Shown here in pieces: positions 8,317 to 16,928 of a stretch of 64,000 bases of DNA. Position 1 is the stretch's first letter. Each line of letters starts with the position of its first letter. Origin of the DNA: Bacteroidota bacterium (GTDB taxonomy: Bacteria; Bacteroidota; Ignavibacteria; Ignavibacteriales; Ignavibacteriaceae); the NCBI GenBank assembly GCA_021824565.1, contig JAKAKL010000116.1, positions 62,001 to 126,000 of the forward strand, in the 5' to 3' direction. The notes below the pieces were generated by a model. It was given only the letters and a program-made list of their open reading frames with translations. It made no database searches and was not told where the DNA came from. The position numbers and the translations under genes were made by a program.

Positions 8317-9351
8317 ATGAATAAAAAAATTATTGACCTTCGCAGCGACACAGTAACAAAGCCTTCTGAAGCAATGCGGAAAGAAATGTACAACGCTGAA
8401 GTAGGTGACGATGTTTTCCAGGAAGATCCCACTGTAAACCAATTGCAAGAATACGCCGCTGACCTTTTAGGTAAAGAGGCTTCACTTTTTGTTTTAAGCG
8501 GCGTTATGGGAAATCAAATTTGTTTAAATGTTTTAACTAATCCAGGAGACGAAGTTGTTTGCGAAAGAGATGCACACATTTTTCAATATGAATCCGGCTC
8601 TCCAGCCGCCTTAAGCGGAATTCAAATAATGCCGGTAGAAGGAAAAGCGGGAGTGATTACCTCCGAGCAAATTGAACCGTTTATACGTCCGTCTTCCGCC
8701 TATTACATGCCGAGAACAAAAGTAATTGAAATCGAAAATACACACAACAGAGCCGGCGGCACCATACATCCGCTTGAAAATATTATTAATGTAAAACAGC
8801 TTGCAAAAAAATATAACTTGTATTACCACCTTGACGGAGCGCGTCTCTGGAATGCTTCTGTCGCTTCAAAAGTTTCTGTAAAAGAGTACGCATCGCACTT
8901 CGATACGGTCTCCTGCTGTTTATCAAAAGGTCTTGGCGCACCTGTGGGTTCGATAATTGCCGGCTCAAAAGAATTTATTAAAGAAGCATTCCGAGTTAGA
9001 AAAGCCTGGGGGGGCGGAACCCGTCAGCTTGGAGTCCTTGCGGCGGCGGGTCTTTACGCATTGAAAAATAATATTAACAGGCTTGAAGAGGACCATGAAA
9101 AAGCAAAGCAGCTTGCTGCTATAATTAATGGCTGTAAAAACCTTAAAATAAATTTGCAGTCCGTTCAAACTAATATTTTAATTTTCGAACCTGTAAATAT
9201 TTCTATCGACGACGCATTACTAATGTGCAGGGAAAAAGGATTATTGCTTTCTACAGGTAAACCAGGCTTTTTAAGAGCGATTACTCATCTTGATGTAAGC
9301 TTTGACGAAATCAATATGGCAAAAAAAATTATCGAAGAGGTTTTCAATTAA
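8317..9351 (+). CDS. ltaE: Low-specificity L-threonine aldolase
   Basis: PLP enzyme splitting threonine/allo-threonine into glycine and acetaldehyde. Family landmarks are the N-terminal DLRSDTVTKPSEAMR, the PLP-stacking region around residues 86-90, the Asp in HLDGARLWNA (D173), and the PLP-binding lysine in SCCLSKGLGAPVGS (K204). The 344-residue length is typical. The stop codon is immediately followed by the ATG of the thioesterase gene, so the two are translationally adjacent. Confidence 0.94.
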   Translation: MNKKIIDLRSDTVTKPSEAMRKEMYNAEVGDDVFQEDPTVNQLQEYAADLLGKEASLFVLSGVMGNQICLNVLTNPGDEVVCERDAHIFQYESGSPAALSGIQIMPVEGKAGVITSEQIEPFIRPSSAYYMPRTKVIEIENTHNRAGGTIHPLENIINVKQLAKKYNLYYHLDGARLWNASVASKVSVKEYASHFDTVSCCLSKGLGAPVGSIIAGSKEFIKEAFRVRKAWGGGTRQLGVLAAAGLYALKNNINRLEEDHEKAKQLAAIINGCKNLKINLQSVQTNILIFEPVNISIDDALLMCREKGLLLSTGKPGFLRAITHLDVSFDEINMAKKIIEEVFN

Positions 9352-9774
9352 ATGGAACTGAAAGATTTTAAGCATAGCATAAAATTAAAAGTTCGTTTTT
9401 CCGATCTTGATGCTATGCGCCACGTTAATAACGCTACATATTTATCTTATCTTGAAGAAGCAAGGATTGCTTATTTTAAAGACGTTCTGAAAAAGCCGAA
9501 AGAGGGACTCGACTTTGAAGCAGTTGTAGCGCGAATTGAGATTGACTACCAGCAGCCGATTATTTTCGGCGATAATATCGAAGTGTTAAGCCGTGTTTCA
9601 AAGATAGGGAATAAAAGCTCGGATGTTGAACATCTAATCTTGATAGAAAGGAAAGGAAAAAAGATTATTGCGGCTGCCGCTCTGACAAAACTGGTTGCTT
9701 TTGATTATAATAAGCAAGTTTCATTTTCCATACCCGATAATATCAGAAAACAGATCGAAGAATATGAAAATTAA
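9352..9774 (+). CDS. Acyl-CoA thioesterase, 4HBT hot-dog family
   Basis: A 140-residue hot-dog-fold protein. The motif VRFSDLDAMRHVNNATYLSYLEEAR region (residues 14-38) carries the catalytic-type Asp and the HVNN element of the YbgC/4-hydroxybenzoyl-CoA thioesterase group. It starts directly after the ltaE stop. The substrate is not determinable, but the neighbouring beta-oxidation locus and a paralogous gene at 20220 suggest acyl-CoA. The 41-base gap to the convergent regulator gene shows no convincing terminator. Confidence 0.88.
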   Translation: MELKDFKHSIKLKVRFSDLDAMRHVNNATYLSYLEEARIAYFKDVLKKPKEGLDFEAVVARIEIDYQQPIIFGDNIEVLSRVSKIGNKSSDVEHLILIERKGKKIIAAAALTKLVAFDYNKQVSFSIPDNIRKQIEEYEN

Positions 9775-9815
9775 TTTTCTCCTCTGCACTTATATGAACT
9801 TCCGCAGCTTTGCTG

Positions 9816-11318
9816 TCAATCCTTAAATTCTTCATTCAACTTTTTAAGCGCTCTCTCAATATTATTATATCTTTCAATTTTATCTGCTGATGATGGGGCT
9901 GCTGCTCTCTCTTTGCAGCCGGCTAACCGGCATTTTTCACAAGTGTCGTTTACTATTCTAAGAGGAATTTTTTGATCACTCCAGAATTTTATTTTTTGTT
10001 TAAGAACTTCATCAAACTGGAATCCCACAGTTAAGCTCGATAAAATATTATTTTGTAAATTCCCTTTTTGAGCTACGGAGATGCAAAGATATTCGTCGTT
10101 CGATTCGTGAAACTGCGAGTGTATAATACCGGCAGTTCGCCCGTTAAATTTTTTATCCTTCTTCAATATTGCTTCCATTTTATTTATTGTCTCGAATGAA
10201 ACCCAGCGCCTGCAGTAATGCTCGCTTCCCTGGTAACCGCCGGGATTACGTCTTGTGTTTAATCTTAACTCGTTTGAAAGCTGGTATTCTTTGGACAAAG
10301 TATGGTAATTGAACCGTAGAAAAAATAATTTGTTCAAGCCGAAATACTTTGTAGAAATATTTGTAATCCTCTGGAAGAACATTTCCGTTGTAGCATTGTA
10401 TTTACCGAACAACGCTAAAAATTTTTTCTCATTCCATATTTCGTTGTTAAAAATATCTTCCATGTCTTTAACAAATAAATTGTCATTAATTAAAAGAGCC
10501 GTAGAAAAATAAGATGCTTTGAAATAATTAAGCAGGTGATCAAAAGTGTTGAGTTTCAGGCTTGAATAAATATAGCTTCTATCTTTAATCCCGAGATAAT
10601 TATACGCCAATTCTTTTCCTGCAACAAAAGCTTTTTGAGCTTCAGATAATTTATTATTGAGAAGCAGCTTGTTTCTTTTATGTCTCAAAACTACCGCCCT
10701 TAATTCAGAAAGATCACGATAATCATTTAAGCTTGTCTCATTAACTTCATATTTATATTTTGATTCGAGAATTGACTTAAGCCTGCTGAACTCTAAACGG
10801 TGCTCCGGCTTTATTTTATTTTCCTTCAAAAATTTTTTCACCGCAGTTTCAATATCATCAAAATAATTATCATTAAATTCTTTGAAAGTTCTTAATGCGG
10901 TGCGGCTAAAATTATTCTGGCTTAATTCCGAGTTTTTTGCCATCTCTATAAAAGTGGCTATCAAAGCGCTTAACTGGGGCGAGGAATTAGCCATCAATAA
11001 GATTAATTTATTAATATCAATTCCGTAATGATCAAGAGGAAGCTGCTCAAGAATATTTGATTCTAAAAAATCTTCTATTGGAATTAAGTTTCTCATAAGC
11101 TTTAAAGAAACCATCTTATCGTAAGGAACGCTAAGTGCTTCTGCGAGCGATGCAATCTTATCCGACTTCGGATATTTCTTGCCGCTTTCGATTTCATTAA
11201 GATACGAAACCGACAGACCGCTTTTTGCAGACAGTTCAGTTAGTAGCATATTCTTCTCCTGCCTCATCTGTTTCAGCTTAAGCCCGAAGATCAGTTTTAT
11301 ATAATTACCTTTAGCCAT
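9816..11318 (-). CDS. XRE-family short-chain fatty acyl regulator (ScfR/RamB-like)
   Basis: A 500-residue regulator. The N-terminal Cro/C1-type helix-turn-helix covers about residues 10-68 (LTELSAKSGLSVSYLNEIES). The long central part fits the IrrE-like/DUF2083 architecture, and the C-terminus carries the Cys cluster CEKCRLAGCKERAAAP, the ending typical of ScfR proteins such as RamB, which control acyl-CoA, acetate or propionate metabolism. Divergence from fadD strongly suggests control of the beta-oxidation genes, with an acyl-CoA as likely effector. A TTG at 11354 would add 12 residues; the ATG at 11318 is preferred because the extension is not domain-like and would run into the TTGCGCAA palindrome. 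Confidence 0.82.
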   Translation of the reverse strand: MAKGNYIKLIFGLKLKQMRQEKNMLLTELSAKSGLSVSYLNEIESGKKYPKSDKIASLAEALSVPYDKMVSLKLMRNLIPIEDFLESNILEQLPLDHYGIDINKLILLMANSSPQLSALIATFIEMAKNSELSQNNFSRTALRTFKEFNDNYFDDIETAVKKFLKENKIKPEHRLEFSRLKSILESKYKYEVNETSLNDYRDLSELRAVVLRHKRNKLLLNNKLSEAQKAFVAGKELAYNYLGIKDRSYIYSSLKLNTFDHLLNYFKASYFSTALLINDNLFVKDMEDIFNNEIWNEKKFLALFGKYNATTEMFFQRITNISTKYFGLNKLFFLRFNYHTLSKEYQLSNELRLNTRRNPGGYQGSEHYCRRWVSFETINKMEAILKKDKKFNGRTAGIIHSQFHESNDEYLCISVAQKGNLQNNILSSLTVGFQFDEVLKQKIKFWSDQKIPLRIVNDTCEKCRLAGCKERAAAPSSADKIERYNNIERALKKLNEEFKD

Positions 11319-11338
11319 AAGTATATATTCATTTTTTG

Positions 11339-11403
11339 TTGCGCAATATATCAAAAAAGAAATTAATAAATCCAGCAGAAAATCGTTGTTGGCGAAATTT
11401 CGC
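11339..11403. promoter_or_regulatory. Candidate operator region: two palindromes between scfR-like gene and fadD
   Basis: Two perfect palindromes lie in the divergent intergenic space: TTGCGCAA at 11339-11346, just upstream of the regulator ATG, and GCGAAATTTCGC at 11392-11403, centred about 95 bases before fadD. Both are GC-containing islands in an otherwise AT-rich gap, and are plausible binding sites for the adjacent regulator. No experimental motif was matched. Confidence 0.45.
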
Positions 11404-11491
11404 TTGTTTTTTAAAATTGATGTTTTTATTTTAGCCGTCAGTTATCGGGAATTAATCTTCCCTTTGTCAACAAATCAATTTAGGTGAATGC

Positions 11492-13267
11492 GTGATTGTA
11501 AAGAAGAGGATCATCGATATTCTTCCATATCAAATAGAAAACTTTGCAAGAGTGGATGCGCTCTGTGACAAGAAGAACGGCGCATGGCAAAAGTACAGTT
11601 CCATTCATGTTAAAGAAATCGCTGATAAATTTAGTCTCGGCTTACTGAACATGGGATTTAAACCTGGTGACAAGTTTTCAATTATTTCACCTAACAGAAC
11701 CGAATGGACTTTTGTAGACCTTGGCATCCTCCAGATGGGCGGGGTTGACGTTCCAATATATCCAAATATGAGCGAAGTTGATTACAATTATATTTTCAAC
11801 GATGCAGAAGTCAAGCTCGTTTTTGTCGCAGATAAAGAACTATACAACAAAGTGAAGCGGGTTGTTCCGAAAACAAAATCAGTTCAAGAAATTTATACTT
11901 TTGATGAGATTCCAGGAGCTAGACACTGGAGTGAAATTCTAGCGCGCGCAGATGACTCAATGAATGAAAGACTAAAGTCAATTGAACAATCTTTGAAAGA
12001 GGACGACTTAGCAACAATAATTTATACTTCCGGAACAACCGGAATACCAAAAGGCGTTATGCTCACTCATTTAAATATATTGAGCAATATCCTCTCGCTG
12101 CATACAATAATTCCAATTGACAATACAAGCCGGATGATCAGCTTCTTGCCTGTTTGCCACATATTTGAACGCACTGCAATTTATTTTTATTTGTCGGTCG
12201 GCGGAGCAATATACTACGCAGAAAACATCGACAAGATTGCTGAAAATATGCTTGAGATAAAACCGAATTATTTTACAACCGTTCCTCGCCTGCTTGAAAA
12301 AATTTTTGAAACGATTATGTCGAAAGGGAGAGAGCTGAAGGGAATTAAAAAATCGATCTTCGGCTGGGCTGTCAACCTTGCAAATCATTATGATCCTATG
12401 GGGAAAAATGATTTCTTTTATAAAATAAGACTCAATGCAGCCCGCAAAATTGTTTTCAGCAAATGGAAAGCAGCGCTAGGCGGTGAGATCAAAGGTATAA
12501 TAAGCGGCGCTGCTTCTCTTCAGCCAAGACTTGCCAGGATTTTTACGGCAGCGGGAATACCAGTTAGAGAAGGCTACGGTCTTACCGAAACTTCTCCCGT
12601 CCTCACATGCAACCGTTTTGAAGAAAACGAATATTATCTTGGAACAGTAGGTTTACCAATTCCCGGTGTTGAAATAAAGATTGCAGAAGACGGCGAGATT
12701 TTTGCAAGAGGTCTAAACGTCTCTAAAGGATATTATAACAAACCTGAACTGACTAAACAAGCATTTGATGAGGACGGCTGGTTCCACACCGGGGATATCG
12801 GTGAACTTGTTGAAGGACGATTTCTAAAAATTACCGATCGCGCAAAAGAGATATTTAAAACTTCTGGAGGAAAATTTGTTGCTCCTCTGCCGATAGAAAA
12901 TAAAATGAAAGAATCCTGGTTTATTAAAAATATTATTGTGATAGGTGAGAATAGAAAGTTTACCGCAGCATTAGTTGTCCCCGACATTGTTTTCATTTTT
13001 AACTGGGGCAAGAAAAAAAGTCTCGAAATTAAATCTTACGAAGAGATAAATAAAAGCGAAATTGTTAAAGAAAGAATTTGGAAAGATATTCAGAAACTTA
13101 ATAGGCGCTTTTCTCACATCGAACAAATAAAAAAGTTTGAATTAACTAACGAAGATTGGACTGTTGAAACCGGAGAGCTTACTCCAACTCTAAAGCTCAA
13201 GCGCAAAATCATTTTAGAAAAATATAAAAATTTAATTGAGAAAATTTATTCGGAAAATACAAATTAA
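11492..13267 (+). CDS. fadD: Long-chain acyl-CoA synthetase (AMP-forming)
   Basis: Activates fatty acids to acyl-CoA with ATP. The 591-residue protein has the AMP-binding P-loop TIIYTSGTTGIPKGVMLTH near residues 176-194, the GYGLTETSP block near 367, and the DGWFHTGDIGEL motif near 428, all characteristic of the long-chain ACSL/FadD15-type group. The start is GTG at 11492, placed just after the ribosome-binding sequence TAGGTGA (11481-11487). First gene of the beta-oxidation run, divergent from the ScfR-type regulator. Confidence 0.94.
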   Translation: MIVKKRIIDILPYQIENFARVDALCDKKNGAWQKYSSIHVKEIADKFSLGLLNMGFKPGDKFSIISPNRTEWTFVDLGILQMGGVDVPIYPNMSEVDYNYIFNDAEVKLVFVADKELYNKVKRVVPKTKSVQEIYTFDEIPGARHWSEILARADDSMNERLKSIEQSLKEDDLATIIYTSGTTGIPKGVMLTHLNILSNILSLHTIIPIDNTSRMISFLPVCHIFERTAIYFYLSVGGAIYYAENIDKIAENMLEIKPNYFTTVPRLLEKIFETIMSKGRELKGIKKSIFGWAVNLANHYDPMGKNDFFYKIRLNAARKIVFSKWKAALGGEIKGIISGAASLQPRLARIFTAAGIPVREGYGLTETSPVLTCNRFEENEYYLGTVGLPIPGVEIKIAEDGEIFARGLNVSKGYYNKPELTKQAFDEDGWFHTGDIGELVEGRFLKITDRAKEIFKTSGGKFVAPLPIENKMKESWFIKNIIVIGENRKFTAALVVPDIVFIFNWGKKKSLEIKSYEEINKSEIVKERIWKDIQKLNRRFSHIEQIKKFELTNEDWTVETGELTPTLKLKRKIILEKYKNLIEKIYSENTN

Positions 13268-13294
13268 TTTTACTAACAAACTAAACGTGTAATT

Positions 13295-15700
13295 ATGAAA
13301 AGAATAATAAAAGAAATAGCAGTGCTTGGCTCAGGAGTAATGGGCTCAAGGATTGCCGCGCACTTCGCAAATATTGGTTGTAATGTTCTTCTTCTGGACA
13401 TCGTTCCAAAAGACTTGACTGAAACTGAAAAGAAAGAAGGCTTGACTCTTCGGGATAAAAAAGTAAGAAATCGAATCGTAAACGAAAATCTTAAGAACGT
13501 TCTCGCCGCTAAGCCGTCTCCAATTTATCATTCATCGTTTGCTTCAAGAATTGCTACGGGAAATTTTGACGACGATATGAAGTCATTGCAAAACGTAGAT
13601 TGGATAATAGAAGCAGTTGTAGAAAATCTTGAAATAAAAAAAGCAACTTTCGATAAAGTAGAAAAGTTTAGAAAGACCGGAACGCTGATAACGACCAATA
13701 CTTCCGGCATTCCAATAAATTCTATGCTTGAAGGAAGAAGCGAAGATTTTCAAAATAATTTTTGCGGCGCACACTTTTTTAACCCTCCGAGATATTTACA
13801 GCTGCTTGAAGTAATTCCTACGAAGAAAACAAATCAAGAAGTAATTGACTTCCTTATGCAGTACGGTAGACTTTATCTTGGAAAGACAACTGTACTTTGC
13901 AAAGACACTCCGGCATTTATTGCAAACAGGATCGGCGTATTCAGCATCATGGCTGTATTTAAGCTGATGAAGGAAATGGACCTGACAATTAAAGAAGTAG
14001 ACACATTGACAGGTCCGTTAACCGGAAAGCCGAAGTCGGCAACTTTTAGAACAAGCGACGTAGTAGGAATCGATACGCTTGTGAAAGTTGCAAACAACAT
14101 TTATAAAGATTGCCCTAATGACGAAGCCCGTGCTTTGTTCACGATACCTGATTACGTTAATAAGATGGTTGAAAATAACTGGCTCGGCGATAAAACAAAT
14201 CAAGGCTTCTACAAGAAAGTAAAAGGCGCCGGCGGAGAAAAAGAAATCCTAGAACTTGATTTAAACTCTTTTGTGTACAAGCCGAGTGAAAAACCAAAAT
14301 TTGCTTCGGTCGCTGCCGCTAAACCTATTGAAAATTTGCGCGACAGAATTAAAGCTCTTCATTCTTCTAAAGATAAAGCAGCTGATTTTCTGAGGATGCT
14401 GTCGTTCCATATTTTTCAATATTCTTCAAACAGAATTCCTGAGATTACAGATGAGCTTTATAAGATCGACGATGCAATGCGCGCCGGCTTTGGCTGGGAT
14501 CTTGGTCCTTTTGAAACATGGGATGTAATCGGAGTGGAAAAAGCTGCGAGGCAAATGGAAGAGGCAAATCTTCCGGCAGCAAACTGGGTAAAGGAAATGA
14601 TCGCAAAAGGTTTTAAATCTTTTTATCAGATTGAAAACGGCAAAAGAAAATTTTTAGATCATAATTCTTTTTCATACAAAGAAATTCCCGGAAAAAATGA
14701 TTTCATCATTCTTGAAAATTATAGAGCCAGCAAACATGTATGGCAAAATTCCGGCGCGACCTTACACGACATCGGAGATGGAATTATAAATCTTGAATTT
14801 CAAACCAAGATGAATTCAATCGGCACTGAAATTCTTGAAGCAATAAATAAGTCCATAGAAATAGCGGAAAAAGATTTTGCAGGACTTGTTATCGGCAACC
14901 AGGGACAGAATTTTTCAGCGGGCGCAAACTTAGGAATGATGTTCATGCTCGCTGCGGAACAGGAGTACGAAGAGATTGATCTTGCTGTAAGCACTTTTCA
15001 GAATGCAACAATGAGGATTCGTTATTCAAGCATACCGGTAGTAGCCGCTCCTCATGCGTTAACGCTCGGCGGAGGCTGCGAAGTTTGTCTGCACGCTGAT
15101 AAAGTTCAAGCTTCGGCAGAAACATATATCGGCTTGGTTGAAGTCGGCGTTGGAATCATTCCCGCCGGTGGAGGCTCAAAGGAAATGGCGTTAAGAGCTT
15201 CGGATAATTTTGCCGAAGAAAATATTGAATTCCAGGAACTTCAAACACGTTTCCTAAATATTGCTCAAGCAAAGGTATCTACCTCTGCTTACGAAGCATT
15301 TGGCATGGATATATTAAAAAAAGGAAGAGATCAGGTCACCTTAAATCCCAACAAATTAATTTACGACGCAAAGCAAGCCGCTCTCGCAATTGCTGCTGAA
15401 GGATATACACAGCCTATTCACAGGAATGACATAAAAGTACTTGGACGTCAGGCGCTGGCAACACTGCTGCTTGGAGCATATTCTTTCAGAACGGCGAATT
15501 ACATTTCGGACCACGACAGAAAAATAGTAGAGAAGCTTGCTTATGTTATGTGCGGCGGCGATTTAACGCAAGGCGCTCCTGTAAGCGAACAATATTTACT
15601 CGATCTAGAACGAGAAGCTTTCTTAAGCCTGATCGGAGAAAAGAAAACTCTCGAGCGGATTCAAAATATTTTAAATACCGGCAAACCACTTAGAAATTAG
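13295..15700 (+). CDS. fadN: 3-hydroxyacyl-CoA dehydrogenase / enoyl-CoA hydratase, FadN-type fusion
   Basis: Bifunctional beta-oxidation enzyme. The order is dehydrogenase first, hydratase last: an NAD-binding Rossmann motif LGSGVMGSRIAAHFAN at residues 11-26, the HAD catalytic domain to about 310, a second HAD-like segment about 370-450, then a crotonase domain about 480-690. The crotonase domain has NFSAGANLGMM as the oxyanion-hole region and TLGGGCEVCLHADKVQA as the second conserved block. This is the FadN (B. subtilis YusL) layout, the reverse of E. coli FadB. 801 residues. Only 15 bases separate it from fadA, fitting an alpha/beta pair of the fatty-acid oxidation complex. Confidence 0.93.
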   Translation: MKRIIKEIAVLGSGVMGSRIAAHFANIGCNVLLLDIVPKDLTETEKKEGLTLRDKKVRNRIVNENLKNVLAAKPSPIYHSSFASRIATGNFDDDMKSLQNVDWIIEAVVENLEIKKATFDKVEKFRKTGTLITTNTSGIPINSMLEGRSEDFQNNFCGAHFFNPPRYLQLLEVIPTKKTNQEVIDFLMQYGRLYLGKTTVLCKDTPAFIANRIGVFSIMAVFKLMKEMDLTIKEVDTLTGPLTGKPKSATFRTSDVVGIDTLVKVANNIYKDCPNDEARALFTIPDYVNKMVENNWLGDKTNQGFYKKVKGAGGEKEILELDLNSFVYKPSEKPKFASVAAAKPIENLRDRIKALHSSKDKAADFLRMLSFHIFQYSSNRIPEITDELYKIDDAMRAGFGWDLGPFETWDVIGVEKAARQMEEANLPAANWVKEMIAKGFKSFYQIENGKRKFLDHNSFSYKEIPGKNDFIILENYRASKHVWQNSGATLHDIGDGIINLEFQTKMNSIGTEILEAINKSIEIAEKDFAGLVIGNQGQNFSAGANLGMMFMLAAEQEYEEIDLAVSTFQNATMRIRYSSIPVVAAPHALTLGGGCEVCLHADKVQASAETYIGLVEVGVGIIPAGGGSKEMALRASDNFAEENIEFQELQTRFLNIAQAKVSTSAYEAFGMDILKKGRDQVTLNPNKLIYDAKQAALAIAAEGYTQPIHRNDIKVLGRQALATLLLGAYSFRTANYISDHDRKIVEKLAYVMCGGDLTQGAPVSEQYLLDLEREAFLSLIGEKKTLERIQNILNTGKPLRN

Positions 15701-15715
15701 AAAAGAGAAAAAGTT

Positions 15716-16891
15716 ATGAAAGAAGCATATTTAGTAGCAGGTTTTAGAACAGCGGTAGGAAAAGCTAAAAAAGGCGGCTTCCGTTTTTACAGACCGGATG
15801 ATCTTGCCGCTGAAGTAATAAAACATCTTTTAAAATCCGTTCCGCAGCTTGATCCTCACCGCGTTGATGATCTGATCGTAGGAAACGCGGTTCCGGAAGC
15901 AGAACAAGGATTGCAGATGGGAAGAATGATCGCGCTTCAGTGTCTTCCGCTTGAAGTGCCCGGCGAAACCGTAAACAGATATTGCGCGTCGGGCGTTGAC
16001 ACAATTGCATCGGCAGCGGCGCGTATCCGTTCGGGCATGGCAAATTGTATTATAGCAGGCGGAACAGAATCAATGTCATTAGTTCCAACAACAGGATGGA
16101 AACTTTCTCCCAATTATAAAATAGCATCGGAGCATCCGGAATATTATTTAAGCATGGGACTGACTGCCGAAGAAGTAGCAAAGGATTACAAAATTTCGAG
16201 AGAAGACCAGGATGAATTTTCTTATCACTCTCACATGAAGGCGATAAATGCAATCCAAAAAGGATTTTTCAAAGATGAAATAGTTCCGGTAGAAGTTGAA
16301 GAAGTATACCTTGATAACGGCAAAAAGAAAACAAAAAAATTCGTCGTCGATACCGATGAAGGACCAAGACAGGATACAACGATTCAAGCATTGGCAAAGC
16401 TGAAACCGGTCTTTGCTGCAAATGGAACAGTTACAGCGGGAAATTCTTCGCAGACATCCGATGGAGCCGCATTTGTAATTGTAATGTCTGAAGACATGGT
16501 AAAGGAATTAAATTTAAAGCCTGTCGCAAGATTGGTTTCTTATTCACTTGCAGGCGTTGATCCTCGGATTATGGGAATTGGACCGGTAGCCGCTGTTCCA
16601 AAAGCATTGAAAGCGGCTGGAATGAAATTGAATGATATTGATTTAATTGAACTCAATGAGGCTTTCGCCTCGCAGTCGCTTGCCGTTGTAAATGAACTGG
16701 GAATCAATAAAGAAATTCTAAACGTAAACGGCGGAGCGATAGCTCTCGGACATCCGCTTGGCTGCACCGGCGCAAAGCTGACTGTCCAAGTATTGAATGA
16801 ACTGAGACGAAGGAAAAAGAAATACGGTATGGTAACGGCATGCGTTGGCGGCGGTCAGGGCGTTGCCGCTGTTTATGAACTATTGAATTAA
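15716..16891 (+). CDS. fadA: Acetyl-CoA acyltransferase (3-ketoacyl-CoA thiolase)
   Basis: Catalyses the last beta-oxidation step, thiolytic release of acetyl-CoA. The nucleophilic Cys lies in NRYCASGVDTIASAA (C90). The NEAFASQ motif is near residue 315, GGAIALGHPLGCTGA holds the catalytic His, and the terminal CVGGGQG holds the second Cys. The 391-residue length is standard. It directly follows the HAD-ECH gene, as expected for the multienzyme complex. Confidence 0.95.
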   Translation: MKEAYLVAGFRTAVGKAKKGGFRFYRPDDLAAEVIKHLLKSVPQLDPHRVDDLIVGNAVPEAEQGLQMGRMIALQCLPLEVPGETVNRYCASGVDTIASAAARIRSGMANCIIAGGTESMSLVPTTGWKLSPNYKIASEHPEYYLSMGLTAEEVAKDYKISREDQDEFSYHSHMKAINAIQKGFFKDEIVPVEVEEVYLDNGKKKTKKFVVDTDEGPRQDTTIQALAKLKPVFAANGTVTAGNSSQTSDGAAFVIVMSEDMVKELNLKPVARLVSYSLAGVDPRIMGIGPVAAVPKALKAAGMKLNDIDLIELNEAFASQSLAVVNELGINKEILNVNGGAIALGHPLGCTGAKLTVQVLNELRRRKKKYGMVTACVGGGQGVAAVYELLN

Positions 16892-16928
16892 CAAAAAAAG
16901 AATTTTAAAAAAGATAAAGGATAATTTT

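Noticed and set aside
9804-9815. Small hairpin GCAGC-TTT-GCTG as terminator for the thioesterase gene
   Set aside because: Only four base pairs and no T-run on either side.
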